Below, in pieces: positions 46,377 through 57,862 of a stretch of 64,000 nt of DNA. The translations under genes were made by a program, and so were the position numbers. Under the pieces are notes generated by a model. The model was not told the DNA's origin, ran no database searches, and was given only the letters and a program-made list of their open reading frames with translations. The DNA is from Lutraria lutraria (lineage: Eukaryota; Mollusca; Bivalvia; Venerida; Mactridae), in assembly GCA_964023205.1 (NCBI GenBank), contig OZ026839.1, positions 19,250,386 to 19,314,385 of the forward strand, given 5' to 3'. Position 1 is the stretch's first letter. Each line of letters begins with the position of its first letter.

Positions 46377-47395
46377 TAGCTCATCTGATTCATCAGGTAA
46401 GCTTTTAGGATCGTTGAATGTCCGGCGTCGGCGTCCGTCCACAATTAGTTTGTTTACACTCTAGCAACCGCAGCTCTTAATGAATCGCTCACAATGTATA
46501 TGGCCACAATGTCTCGGCTAAGTTCGATTATGGGCAAAATCGGACAACAACTTCTAGAGTTATGGGCCCTTGAATTACAAAATTTGCTATATTTAGATTG
46601 TTTACACTCTAGCGCCTTCATTTATTCACCAATCATAATCATATTTTCAGTAAATGTGTATAACCAAAAGATCTTGGACAAGTTCGATTATGGGCAAAAT
46701 CGGACCAGAACTTCAAGAGTTATGGGCCCTTGAATTTGAAAATTTGCTATATTTGAGTTTGTGTACACTCTAGCTCATTCATTTATTCACTAATCCTAAT
46801 AATATTTTCAGTAAATGTGTATTACCTAAAGATCTTGGACAAGTTCGATTATGGGCGGAATCGGAAAAGAACTTCTAGAGTTATGGGCCCTTGACTTTGA
46901 AAATTTGCTATATTTTAGCTTCTTTACACTCTAGCGCCTTCATTTATTCACCGATCCTAATAATATTTTCAGTAAATGAGTATAACCAAAAGATCTTGGA
47001 CAAGTTCGATTATGGGTGGAATCAGACCACATCTTAAAGAGTTATTGGCCCTTGACTTAGAAAATTTGCTATATTTTAGCTTGTTTACACTCTAGTGCCT
47101 TCATTTATTCACTGATCCTAATCATATTTACAATGAATGTGTATGACCTGATGGTTTTGGACAAGTTCAGTTATGGGTGGAATCGGACCACAACTTCAAG
47201 AGTTATGGGCCCTTGGATTAGAAAATTTGCTACGTTTTAGCTTACAAGTTTAACAGTATTATACCTTCATTTTTGGTTTTGATCTCAAAATCTACGTAAA
47301 AATGAGTTTTACGAGATGGAAACTATATTACCTGGTCATTAATTATTGGCCTTTGTTCTCAGGTGAGCGATAAAGGGCCAATGTGGCCCTCTTGT
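46377..47395 (-). mobile_element. Family D Helentron-like element, full copy D2
   Basis: Starts TAGCTCATCTGATTCATCAG, with a hairpin, then ATGTCCGGCGTCGGCGTCC. Units carry TTTACACTCTAGC and CTTCAAGAGTTATGGGCCCT at about 160-bp spacing. It ends AGGGCCAATGTGGCCCTCTTGT. Five to six units against four in D1. Confidence 0.86.
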
Positions 47396-49196
47396 ATTAA
47401 TTATTTACATTTTAAAAGTCGACTAAGGGTACGCGTAGACCAATTCGGGTATGAGTTCACCAGCTCTATTAACTTTTAATGGACACATAAATAGTCATAA
47501 ACAACTTTTATAGCTATAACGCTGAGCTAGTCGTCATTAAAAATGAGTTCCATATTCCCGATCATTTCCCTTTTTGTTTTTCGCGTCAGCTTTTGTTTTT
47601 CATCTGAGTGGAATGCCATCCTGATTGATCCACATCGAGAAAAACTATAACTTGGTTTAATTGATTCGGGCGTCTAGTATGATAGGTAAATTAAAAGAAA
47701 GCGATCCAGTCTGGAGTAATTTCTAAAAATAGATACATAATTCTCGCCCTGTACCCGGCATATATAAAACACTGCTACTGGTAACCGTTAATAACAGCAA
47801 TAATGCCTCATTTGTTTGATGACATTCACCGTCTTTTCTATTTATTTATTTTAAGAATGGGATTTTCCTACTTGCAAAATTCATTAGATGTCCTTGCCGA
47901 CCAGCAGGCCGCCAGGGGCACTTTCGAGATCGATGTAAATCCAGATTTGGGGGGGGGGGGGTACGGATTGGGATGGCTGTTAGCACATCCCAGCATCTGG
48001 ATCACTTTTTTTTCCTATTCACTAACGCTTGGTTAACAAGTGTCTACATACACAAGAGTATTAAAATTTTGCCATTTAAGTTAATCGAAGCTTATGAACT
48101 TTTAAATTGTTGACAATTTGTTGGTTAATGATTGGTCCTATCAAATGAATAATTATCAGCAACTTTTTAAACATAGCAAGTTCCAAGGATTAAGTCTCCC
48201 ATCTTGTGTTAGGATTTTTCCCCAGTATTTTGGGAACATGACCCATACCCTTGGGATTTGTAATTTCTTCATTGTTTTGTTAGAAATTGGGAAAATATGT
48301 GTTGTTCCAATTTTGAACACAAATTTTACACACAAATTGACACTATCACTGACCATAATGGGAACTTTCATTTATTACATGTCTTTTACAGTGAAAGATC
48401 TTTTGTTTTCAGAGATTTTAGTTATTTTCTTTTTTGTTTTATTTTTGGAAGTTTCAATTGGGAATTTTTGTCTGTGAATTGGGAAAGAAGGATACTATTT
48501 TTAATTGGGAATATGACCCAATATCGGCTAAAAAAATAGCCAAAAAAGTCTCTTGTGTATTAACTATTATCATCTTTTTTAGGAATATGGAGAGAAAAAC
48601 ATAGTGAGTTTTTGAATTTGAAAAAAAATCATAAATTTGTATTGCTGAAATGCATTACAGAAGAACCTGAAAATGCTCAAAATAGTTTTGCTTAGTGGGG
48701 GCATTGCCCCCCTGAATCTCCCACATGGGCTCTGCCCTCGACCCTGCTGGGGACCTGCACTCCCCAGAGCCCCGGCTAATTTTCCGGATTGAGAATCTTG
48801 TCCTGTTACAACCCCTGAAGTGTCAAACCCAACCTGGACAGGGAAAATCTATCTATATGAAAATAGAGGAAAGAGGTCAGTTGCTCAAATAGCGGCAGCG
48901 GTCTACCTACCTGTAACGACATCGATTTAAAACCTCTAACATCGATAGTCGCTGACCTCAAGCTGTCAGCGACGATTACTCGATTCTACTTGATTATCGT
49001 TTCAATGCTATAATGTATAAACCTGATATAAACCTAATTATGTATTATTATTAATTGATTATAATATGACTTAAAATGCAGTATTTGGACTTTAATTCGT
49101 TTCTAACATTACGATGTGCATTTAAAGTGGTATAATTATGTGGTCAGAATCTAGATAAATCAGAAAAAAAAGGTGTTTTTTTCGTTTTTTCCATGT
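47396..49196. other. Intron stretch with an unnamed repeat (47640-47960)
   Basis: 47640-47960 shares a block with 61350-61620: AAAAATAGATACATAATTCT against AAAAATAGACATATGAATCT, a CCTGTAC word, a TATAAAACA/TGTAAAACA word and AAGAATGGGATTTTCCTACTTG. The family is unknown. A 13-14 base G run lies at 47950-47963. At 48690-48790 a GC-rich patch reads GGGGGCATTGCCCCCC and CTCTGCCCTCGACCC, typical of a transposon end. The frames at 48118-48539 have no recognisable family. Confidence 0.4.
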
Positions 49197-49980
49197 TTTT
49201 ATTAACCAGATTTTTACAAAGTGAAACCTGGTTATTAGAATGCCGAATATGATGGGCGGGCAGTCGTCAAACAGGCGGTGTCCGGTCAATAACTTTGGAT
49301 TGACCAATCTTGACCAAACTTGGTATGTAAGGTCCTTGAATGAAAACCTAGCCTTGGCTTGTATTTAAGGTCTGTGGGGTCAAGGTCAATGTTACTAAAA
49401 GTAGAAAATCAGTGTCCGGTTAATAACTTAAGTTTGGAATAACCAATGTTGACTAAATTTGGTATTTAGCGTCCTTGAATAAAAACCTAGCCTGGGATTG
49501 TATTTGGGGTCTGTGGGTTCAAGGTCAATGTTACTAAAAGTAGAAAATCAGTGTCCGGTTAATAACTTAAGTTTGGAATGACCAATGTTGACTAAATTTG
49601 GTATTTAGCATCCTTGAATCAAAACCTAGCTTGGTTCTGTGGGGTCAAGGTCAATGTCACTGTTACTAAAAATAGAAAATCAGTGTTAAGTCAATAACTT
49701 AAGTTTGGAATGACCAATGTTGACTAAACTGGGTATTTAGAATCCTTGCATGAAAGCTTTGCTTGTGATTGTATTTGGGGTCAGTTTGGTCAAGGTAACT
49801 GTTTCTGAAAATAGAAAATCCGTTTCCGGTGAATAACTTAATTAAGGATTTAGACATTGCAATGAAATTTTGTGTGGAAGTAGCTTACATAGAAACCAAG
49901 CTTGGGATTGCATTCAATGCCAGTAGAGTAAATGTCAATGTTAACTTATTAGTCGCACTGGAAACTGAACCACTGATGAC
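49197..49980 (-). mobile_element. Family G Helentron-like element with AACCAG hairpin
   Basis: The left end has AACCAGATTTTTAC...GTGAAACCTGGTT, a hairpin. Units of about 132-139 bp follow, marked by CAGTGTCCGGTTAATAACTT (49277, 49411, 49550, 49682, 49821) and CCTTGAATGAAAACCTAGCC. The right end fades near 49980 without a clear hairpin. Same architecture as families A-F, but different sequence. Confidence 0.7.
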
Positions 49981-50659
49981 GCCTTAGCGAAGAATTCTTG
50001 AGTACTGTGGTATTAAAGCCTTGGAAAACCTGGTTTCGTGGCACTGCCGCGTTTCTTGTTCATATTTTACCTCCGAACCCACATAAAAACTCATTGGTTT
50101 TAGGAAAAACTCATTGGTTTAAAAAAAACATGTGCACTTTTATAACTCATATTGTTTCAAAATGTAAAATTATCTCTGAGAACGTTTGTCAAACGCTTTG
50201 TGCATTACTATAGCACTGGGAAACGTACAGTCTATCTTATAAATTATGCTTCAACAACCCCCTACACTCGTTATAAATAAGCGACGCATACTTAACATTT
50301 GAAAGCATATGGCTAACATTCGAATAACAAATGAATATCGATCATGTAACATATACACAACCGATAAATACTGTGGAATCATTAATTTTAGTTCGGGATT
50401 TAATTTCGTGGATTTCGTGGGTCGGCTCATCCACGAAATCAAATCCCCACGAACAGAAATGCCGAGATTTCAGTCAACCATCCGAAAAATCGTATTATCT
50501 GAAATTGGGCTACTTACAATACAACAAATAACAATCGATCTGGACAATGTATAATTGTTTGAGTAAACATTATATCTACCATATTCAATAAAAAAGTTTC
50601 GGGTCTCAGTTTATGTTTTATGATAATTGATTCCTAATGATTATCTACACTATAAACGT
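49981..50659. other. Intron stretch with TTCGTGGATTTCGTGG repeat
   Basis: 50380-50470 reads TTAATTTCGTGGATTTCGTG, then GGTCGGCTCATCCACGAAAT, a self-complementary arrangement typical of a short dispersed repeat. No gene is supported, although frames of 60-80 codons occur on both strands. Confidence 0.35.
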
Positions 50660-51396
50660 ATCTGCACAAAGTGTTCATGGTGAGCTATTGTGATCGCTGA
50701 TGTCCGTCGTCCGTGCGTGCGTGCGTCAACAATTGCTTTTAACAACATCTCCTTCATAACCAGTTGGCCAATTTCAACGAAACTTTACATGGATGTTTCT
50801 TGCATGAAGCTCTACCAAACTTGTTGAGAATTTTTTATTTCATTAAAAAACCCTGGTTGCCATGGCAACCAATAGGAAAAACTTTAAAAATCTTCTTGTC
50901 CAAAACCACAGGGCCTAGAGCTTAGATATTTGGTGTGTAGCATTTTCTAGTGGACCTCTAACAAGTTTGTTCAAATTATTGCCCTTGGGTAAAAATTGGC
51001 CCAGCCCTGGGGTTTACTCTTATCTATTTAGGAAAATTTTGAAAATTTTCTTGTCCAGAACCACAAGACCTAGAGCTAAGATATTTGGTATGTAGCATTA
51101 TCTAGCGGACCTCTACCAAGTCTGTTAAAATTATGGCCCCAGGGTGAAAATTAGCCCCACCCCAGGGTTCACATTATTTATATAGGCATATATTGGAAAA
51201 CAAAAAAAAATCTTCTTGTCCAAAACCTCAAGGCCTAGAGCTTACATATTTTGTATGTAGCATTGTCTGGCGGACATCTACCAAGTTTGTTCAATTTATT
51301 GCCCCCGGTTCACTTACATTTACATAGGCTCATGATAATTTTCTCTAAGAGTCTTTTTATCTGGTGAGCGATATAGGGCTACCATGGCCCTCTTGT
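50660..51396 (-). mobile_element. Family B Helentron-like element, short copy B3
   Basis: Hairpin end near 50664 (CACAAAGTG...ATGGTGAGC), then GTCCGTCGTCCGTGCGTGCG, the X-box palindrome GGTTGCCATGGCAACC at 50855-50870, three core units (AGGCCTAGAGCTTA phrase), and the other end GGGCTACCATGGCCCTCTTGT. Lies in NTF2 intron 1, 145 bp upstream of exon 2. Confidence 0.82.
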
Positions 51397-51540
51397 TTAT
51401 ACAGCTAATTGTAAAGCTCTAAAAATGTTTGCTTGTGGATGAAATTTGGTCAAGATTTCAGATACAAAATTTGTTTTGCTTGGTTGTCATAACCAAGTTG
51501 TTTGTACAACTGTATTTAATTATATTTGTATTTCTTGCAG

Positions 51541-51609
51541 GAAAATGCCTTATTGACTTATGAAGATGATCAAAGACAAGGAAAAGCCAACATCATGGAA
51601 AAAGTGCGG
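51541..51609 (+). CDS. NUTF2: NTF2-like (nuclear transport factor 2), coding exon 2
   Basis: A 69-bp exon flanked by a strong acceptor (ATTTGTATTTCTTGCAG) and a GTAAGT donor at 51610. It encodes 23 residues in frame with exon 1: ENALLTYEDDQRQGKANIME followed by KVR. NTF2 proteins have a strand-turn of the form S.L.(T/F)(W/F)EG....G...I..KL here; QRQGKANIMEK is the diagnostic part. Together the exons cover the first 58 residues of about 125. The remaining exon(s), expected to contain the central beta sheet and the IQH and FxQ..L motifs, were not found up to 64000. This exon has no independent start or stop. Confidence 0.85.
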
Positions 51610-51648
51610 GTAAGTTTTCTTTTTAATAATTTTTCAAGGCATTGCAAT

Positions 51649-52530
51649 CAGGGTTTTCCCTAGGATTTTTCATACTTGGGTCCCAGGACCCTCAGGAGTT
51701 GTATTTTGGGGGTCCCTGAGAAATTTGGGGGTCCCATACTCTGATATGCATTTTATTGCTGAAGTTTAGAAAACCACTATAGATCTTGAAGTGCTTGCGT
51801 CACTGTCAAGTTCACTGGATCAAACTTATGAATAAAATAGCAAATTCACATGATTTATGTTTTTATTTCTCTCCTGATGTCATACAGGGTAGATTTTTGA
51901 AAGTTATTACAACCAGTCTTGAAATCACAAAACATCTGATTCTAATTACTACCAACGTATCGCAACCAGAAAAAAATCCTTTTTTTTGCCTTTTGACGAT
52001 GTTTCAACAGTTTGTGTTTTTTCATTTGTGTTTTTCTCGCCCGTTTTCTTCCCTAACGCATGACTTAGGCCAAATAAACTCAATATCGTTCACTGTCCTT
52101 CTGCCGTGATCATAAGCGTTAATAGACGCTCGATATCAAAGCGTGTAGATGATATTGATCGCTCAATGAACCGCAAGTTAGATAAATAGCGGAATGAAAT
52201 AATTTAGCGAAAAGGAAAATGTCTATTCGTCCGATCAAATTGCGGGTCCCGAGGACGCAACGTACCGCGGAAATGCGGGTCCCGGGTCTCGAAATTGCGT
52301 CAGGTATGGATGGCAGAAATCACAAAACATCTGATTCTAATTACTACCAACGTATCGCAACCAGAAAAAAATCCTTTTTTTGCCTTTTGACGATGTTTCA
52401 ACAGTTTGTGTTTTTTCATTTGTGTTTTTCTCGCCCGTTTTCTTCCCTAACGCATGACTTAGGCCAAATAAACTCAATATCGTTCACTGTCCTTCTGCCG
52501 TGATATTGGTTTTGAAGTAGGAAATCCCTG
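51649..52530. mobile_element. CAGGG...CCCTG MITE (hAT-like) with an internal 190-bp duplication
   Basis: Starts CAGGGTTTTCCCTAGG and ends GGAAATCCCTG. TGCAAT lies just outside both ends (51643-51648 and 52531-52536). The left 260 bp match the MITE at 38811 (GGGTCCCAGGACCCTCAGG). A 190-bp block is present twice (51921-52110 and 52316-52504), nearly identical. Lies 39 bp after NTF2 exon 2, just inside the next intron. Frames of 107 and 94 codons are produced by the duplicated block and are not genes. Confidence 0.85.
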
Positions 52531-53064
52531 TGCAATGTACTATATGGTAATGTTATACCAGGTTTTTTCCCCTTTAAAAGGGGCCAGTAAAAGTATCCTG
52601 GCGTTACCAGTTCTCGATAACTTAAGGAAGTAAGCAATTATAAAATCAAGTCTGAAACATCCTTACCTGAAATTATTGGACAAATTGCCAATTAAGTCAT
52701 CCAATAATTGTTATTTGTTTAAAAACATTATCTATTTAACGTAACATCCGAAACCTGTACATGTCAAAATGACGATTACAGATATCCCGAAACCAACGCC
52801 ATACTGTTGAGGAAGCCAGTTTCTTCGAAGATATAACCTTTTTAATGTTGATGAATGTAATTTACAGGATTTATTACGATATGATTTTTATGTCTCCTGC
52901 ATCTATGATGTCAGGGCATATGGTAATTGTTCTGTCGGTCCGTCCTTCCGAGGTTAAGTAAATTTTACCATTTCGTCTAGCACCAATATTGCTTTCCAGA
53001 ACACTTTAATACTTATACAGTTGTTGCCTTTGATCATTCTCAATCCACCCATATCAACACACTC
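52531..53064. other. Intron stretch, no feature seen
   Basis: No supported gene or named repeat. A phrase around 52950-53000 (GGTTAAGTAAATTTTACC..TTTCGTCTAGCACCAA) recurs at 53285-53330 on both sides of the small MITE at 53065. Confidence 0.35.
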
Positions 53065-53261
53065 CAGGGCTTTTTTTCTTTCTATAGCAGGGGCCGTTTA
53101 TAGGCGTCTTCCCCTCAATAAAATTCTGTAAATTCATGCAGTTTTCCCCAAAAATTCAATTTACATCAAGTTTTTTCTTCCCCTTTTGCTAAAATTATGC
53201 GTTATTTTACCCCCAAATTTAAAGAAAAGGCCCCTTCCCCAACCTGTGAAAAAAAGCCCTG
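53065..53261. mobile_element. 197-bp CAGGG...CCCTG MITE
   Basis: Termini CAGGGCTTTTTTTC and GAAAAAAAGCCCTG are exact complements over 14 bp. CACTC flanks both ends (53060-53064 and 53262-53266). The interior has repeated CTTCCCC and TTTTCCCC words. Related to the other CAGGG elements by its termini only. Confidence 0.88.
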
Positions 53262-53266
53262 CACTC

Positions 53267-53798
53267 CACTTTGACCTTGACTTAATTTGGACTCAAGTAG
53301 ATTTTACAGTTTCGTCTAGCACCAACACTGCTTACTAGACATTGATTCTACGTTAAGTGCTCAAAAATGGAACTGTAGATGATAAAATTTTGATGTCCTA
53401 ATTTACTAAAATTTTTGTTATCAATGAACAGCCTATAGTATGGTAATACTTTATCAATCATTGGGGGCTGCAAACCGGCCTTTGTTTTGATAGCACACAT
53501 TGTCTTTGTAAGTCACCCAAAGCACAATTCTTCAGATACATTAAAGTGACATATTAACAATAAAAGATAAAAATACAATAAAGTTAAAGGTAGAAATCCC
53601 ATTTAGATATAATAATGCCAAAACTGAACATTGTTTAACTGAAATAACAAATGACTATGAACAATGCCACTAAAATAATGAAGTGATAGACACAATAAGA
53701 CCAATTACTGAATGTGTTTCTCATTAACAGCAAGATTTACTTTTGTTGAAGAAAGGTTAGAATTTATTTGTCACTTTATAATAAAACATTTTACTTTT
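53267..53798. other. Intron stretch, no feature seen
   Basis: Nothing supported beyond AT-rich sequence and the short repeated phrase noted at 53285-53330. Confidence 0.3.
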
Positions 53799-54917
53799 TA
53801 GCTCACCAGAGCACGAATGTGCTCAGGGTGAGCTTTTGTGATCGCCCGGCGTCCATCGTTCGTCGTGAAGTGGCGTCCATATTTACTTAAAAAAAACATC
53901 TCCTTCTACACCGCTATGCCGATTGCAACCAAACTTTGCTGGAATGATCCTTGGGTGGTCCCCTTTCAAAGTTGTTCAAAAAAATTAAATTTCATTAAAA
54001 ACTCTGGTTGCTATGGCAACAAATAGAAAAAACTTTAAAAATCTTCTTGTCCGAAACCACAGGGCCTAGAGCTATGATATTTGGTATGTAGCATTATCTA
54101 GTGGACCTCTACAAAGTTTGTTCAAATTATTCCCCTGGGGTCAAAATTGGCTCCGCCCCGGGGGTAACTTGATTTTACATAGACTTATATAGGAAATTTA
54201 AAAAATCTTCTTGTCAAAAACTACAATGCCTAGAGCTTTGATATTTGGTGTGTATCATAGTCTAGTGGACCTCTACCAAGTTTGTTCAAATTATTGCCCT
54301 AGGGTCAAAATTGGCCCCGCCCCGGGGTCACTTGATTTATATAGACTTATATAGGAAAATTTAAAAAATCTTCTTCTCCGAAATCACAAGGCCTAGAGCT
54401 AAGATATTTGGTATGTAGCATTATCTAGTGGACCTCTACCAAGTTTGTTCAAATTATTGCCCTAGGGTCAAAACTGGCCCTGCCCTGTGGTTTATTATAC
54501 CCCCAGATATGAAATATATGGGGGCTATATTGGATTCACGCTTGACGGTCGGTCGGTCGGCCCTTGACGGTCGGTCGGCCGGCCAGTCGGTCCGTGCGTC
54601 TGTAGACACAATTTGTCCAGACAATTTCTCAGCAACTACCTACAGGATTTCAATGAAACTTCACAGAAGTGATCAGTAGTAAGCCTAGTTGTGCTAGCTT
54701 GAAGCATTTTTCGTTCGGATTAATTTTCACTGAGTTATACCCCTTTGTTGTTTTTATTCAGTATATACAATATGCAAATTTTGTCCGGACAATTTCTCAG
54801 CAATTACTCACAGGATCTCAATGAAACTTCACAGAAGTGATCAGTAGTAAGCCTAGTTGTGCATGCTTAAAAATTTTCGTTTGGATTAATTATCACTGAG
54901 TTATACCACTTTGTTGT

Positions 54918-55515
54918 TAGCTCACATGTCACAAAGTGTCAAAGTGAGCTATTAGGATCACTCTCCGTCTGGCGTCGTGCGTCTGGGGTCAATAACTAGG
55001 TCACCAGGTCAAATCTTAGGAAAACTTTGTTAACACTGTAGATGTCACAGTTTTAATTGGATCTTCACCAAACCTTGTCAAAATGTTTGCCTCAATGATA
55101 TGTGGGTCAAGGATGAACATGGGTCAGCCGGGTTAAAAAACTGGGTCACCAGGTCAAATCTTAGGTAAAAATCTTGTAAAAGCTCTAAATGTCATGGTTC
55201 TGATTAGATCTTAGCCAAACCTTGTCAGATTGTTTGTCTTAATGATATTAAGGACAAGTTCAAATATGGGTCACCTAGGGTCAAAAACCAGGTCACAAGG
55301 TCAAATCTTAGGAAAACCTTATTAACACTGTAGATGTCAAATTTTGATCGTATCTTCACCAAACCTAGTCAGACTGTTTGTCTTAATGATATGTAAGACA
55401 AATTCGAACATAGGTCGTCTGGGGTCAAAAACTAGGTCACCGGTTCAAAACAATGTTTTAATGAGTGAACAGTGATTGTCATGTGAGCGATATAGGGCCA
55501 TCTTGGCCCTCTTGT
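54918..55515 (-). mobile_element. Family A element, internally deleted copy A5
   Basis: It has both ends (TAGCTCACATGTCACAAAG and GGGCCATCTTGGCCCTCTTGT) but only the last four core units; the first three of A4 and the adjoining sequence are missing after CGTCGTGCGTC at about 54983. The remainder is almost the same as A4. In the host Helitron the uninterrupted text is GTTGTTTTTATACAG; here the Ts are divided on both sides so that the element TAGCTC...CTCTTGT sits between T and T with no duplication. Confidence 0.85.
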
Positions 55516-55536
55516 TTTTATACAGTATATACAATA

Positions 55537-55724
55537 CAGGGTTCTCAACAACAGCAGGCTGCAGGCCAATTTAGCCGCTTAGAAATGTGTTTGGGCCTGT
55601 TAGGAATCTCAAAAATTCATAAAATATTGATAGAAAATACCCAGACCCGCCCCCCCCCCCCCCCCTAGCAGGCCTGTTAGTCTAGCTTTTGGGCCTGTTG
55701 GTCACAAACTTATTGAGAACCCTG
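55537..55724. mobile_element. 188-bp CAGGG...CCCTG MITE
   Basis: Termini CAGGGTTCTCAA and TTGAGAACCCTG are exact complements over 12 bp. ACAATA lies outside both ends (55531-55536 and 55725-55730). The interior contains GCAGGCCTGTTAG and a C run of about 18 bases near 55649-55666. Inserted in the Helitron core, whose uninterrupted unit reads ATATACAATATGCAAATT. Confidence 0.88.
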
Positions 55725-57386
55725 ACAATAGGCAAATTTTGTTCGGAGAATTTCTCAGCAACTACTCACAGGATCTCAATGAAATGAAGTGATCAGTAGT
55801 AAGCCTAGTTGTGCATGCGTAAAGCATTTTTCGTTCGGATTAATTTTCACTGAGTTATAACCCTTTGTTGTTTTTATACAGTATATACATTAGGCAAATG
55901 TTGTCCTATTTCTCATTGACTACTGCCAGGAATTCAATAAAACTTCTCAGAAGTGAGAAGTAGTTAGCCTAGTTGTGCATGCATTAAGCTTGTCTTGGTT
56001 GGTTAAATTTTCACTGAGTTATGGCCCTTCGTTGTTTTTTATACAGTGTATATACAATATCTCAGTAACTACTCATAGGAATTCAATGAAACTTCACAGA
56101 AGTTATAAAAAGTAAGCCAAGTTGTGCATGCAATAACCAGGTTTTGTTTGGATTAATTTTCACTGAGTTATGGCCCTTTGTTTTATACAATTAGGTAAAT
56201 TTTGTCCGTACCATTTCTCAGCAACTACATGCAGGAATTCAGTGAAACTTCTTAGAAGTGATAAGTAGCTTGCCAAGTTGTGCATGTCCACAATAGGTTT
56301 TGTCCAAGTAAATTTTAATGAGTTATGGCCCTTTGTTATTTTTTATATAATGTATATTTAGAAACTGGTCAGGATATATCTAAGCAACAATTTGCAGGTA
56401 TTAAAAAAATGAAAATGCATTATATTTCCGTCTGTAAAATGTTACAATAACTGTGTCAAGGCCGCATCTGGGGGTATTCATCACCTTTAGTGATAGTTCT
56501 AGTTCTATTTTATATAGGAAAATTAAAAAAATCTTCTCCGAAACCACAAGGCCTAGAGCTAAGATATTTGGTATGTAGCATTGTCTAGAGGACCTCTACC
56601 AAGTTTGTTCAAATTATTGCCCTAGGGTCAAAATTGGCCCCGCCCCGGGGGTCACTTGATTTGTATAGACTTATATAGGAAAATTTAAAAAATCTTCTTC
56701 TCCGAAACCACAAGGCCTAGAGCTATGATATTTGGTATGTAGCATTATCTAGTGGACCTCTTACAAGTTTGTTCAAATTATTGCCCTAGGGTCAAAATTG
56801 GCCCTGCCCTGGGGTTTATTCTATTTTATATAGGAAAATTTAAAAAATCTTCTTCTCCGAAACCACAAGGCCTAGAGCTAAGATATTTGGTATGTAGCAT
56901 TGTCTAGTGGACCTCTACCAAGTTTGTTCAAATTATTGCCCTAGGGTCAAAATTGGCCCCGTCCCGGGGGTCACTTGATTTATATAGACTTATATAGGAA
57001 AAATTAAAAAATCTTCTCAGAAACTGCAAGGCCTAGAGCTTAGATATTTTGTATGTGGCATTGTCTAGTGGACCTCTACCAAGTTTGTTCAAATAATGGC
57101 CCGGGGTCAAAATTAGCCCTGCCCTGGGGTTTATTCTATTTTATATAGGAAAATTTAAAAAAATCTTCTTCTCCGAAACCACAAGGCCTAGAGCTAAGAT
57201 ATTTGGTATCTAGCTTTGTCTAATAGACCTCTTTTAAATCTGTTCATATAATGGCCATGGGATAAAAAACGGCCCAGATGGGTCACTTGATCTTACTTTG
57301 ACTGGTATAGAAAACTTCAACAATGTTAATCTCCAAATGACCTTTTCTCCTGGTGAGCATTTATAGGGCCATCATGGCCCTCTTGT

Positions 57387-57862
57387 TTTATTTAATGTGG
57401 ATGAGACATAAAAACCAATTAAACCTGTAAAGAATAAACGTTTCCAATGTACTCAATTGATAATCCCATTAATGCTTGTGATTGCTTGTATATGCATGCT
57501 ATTGTCAAATCAATTATACAATCACTGGATAATCCTATTACGGTAGCTGATTGCTTGTTTATTGCATAAGTGTGACACTTGATAACATGCTGATTCTGAT
57601 TGACAGATCTGATAATTTTACCATATATATAAGTTCAAACGACTTTTTCCGCATATGAAATTAGTGTAGTGTGTAATAATTAAACTCATATTAAAAATAA
57701 CTGTATTAAACATTTGATGAGCACACATATGTTATAACGAAGTATTTTGATGTTTGTTTATTATTGTAGTTAAAAAAGAGAGGTTAATTGTTTGCTCAAA
57801 TGAGTAGTACCGCTGTAGAGAGGCTACACTGTATATTGAATAACTTGTATTTTCCCTTGCAG
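57387..57862. other. Stretch between B4 and the C48 protease remnant
   Basis: AT-rich, no recognised element. It ends in TATTTTCCCTTGCAG, a strong splice acceptor by sequence. Confidence 0.35.

Larger units (their letters stand above)
54495..56502 (+). mobile_element. Non-autonomous Helitron (family E) with A/T insertion site
   Basis: Starts TTATACCCCCAGATATG and ends with a small hairpin (ATCAC CTTTA GTGAT), then AGTT and CTAG at 56499-56502. The left flank ends in A, the right flank starts with T, and removing the element restores GGTTTA-TTCTATTTTA, the text seen in the neighbouring family B units. A hairpin shortly before a CTRR end and insertion between A and T without duplication are the Helitron hallmarks; the start is TT instead of TC. 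Tandem units of about 168 bp (CAATTTCTCAGCAACTAC) and a CGGT microsatellite (54541-54590) fill the body. It contains a family A copy and a small MITE. Confidence 0.85.
53799..57386 (-). mobile_element. Family B Helentron-like element, copy B4, with nested Helitron
   Basis: Hairpin end TAGCTCACCAGAGCACGAAT at 53799 and other end GGGCCATCATGGCCCTCTTGT at 57386; outer bases are T on both sides. Core units of about 165 bp (AGGCCTAGAGCTA phrase) run on both sides of a 2.0-kb Helitron (54495-56502). An X-box (GTTGCTATGGCAAC) lies at 54007-54020. The sister copy B5 (59630-60745) lacks the nested element. Confidence 0.87.

Noticed and set aside
51786..52503. Two similar proteins of 107 and 94 codons as a tandem gene pair
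   Set aside because: They arise from a 190-bp block duplicated inside a MITE; no splice sites, start context or family support coding.
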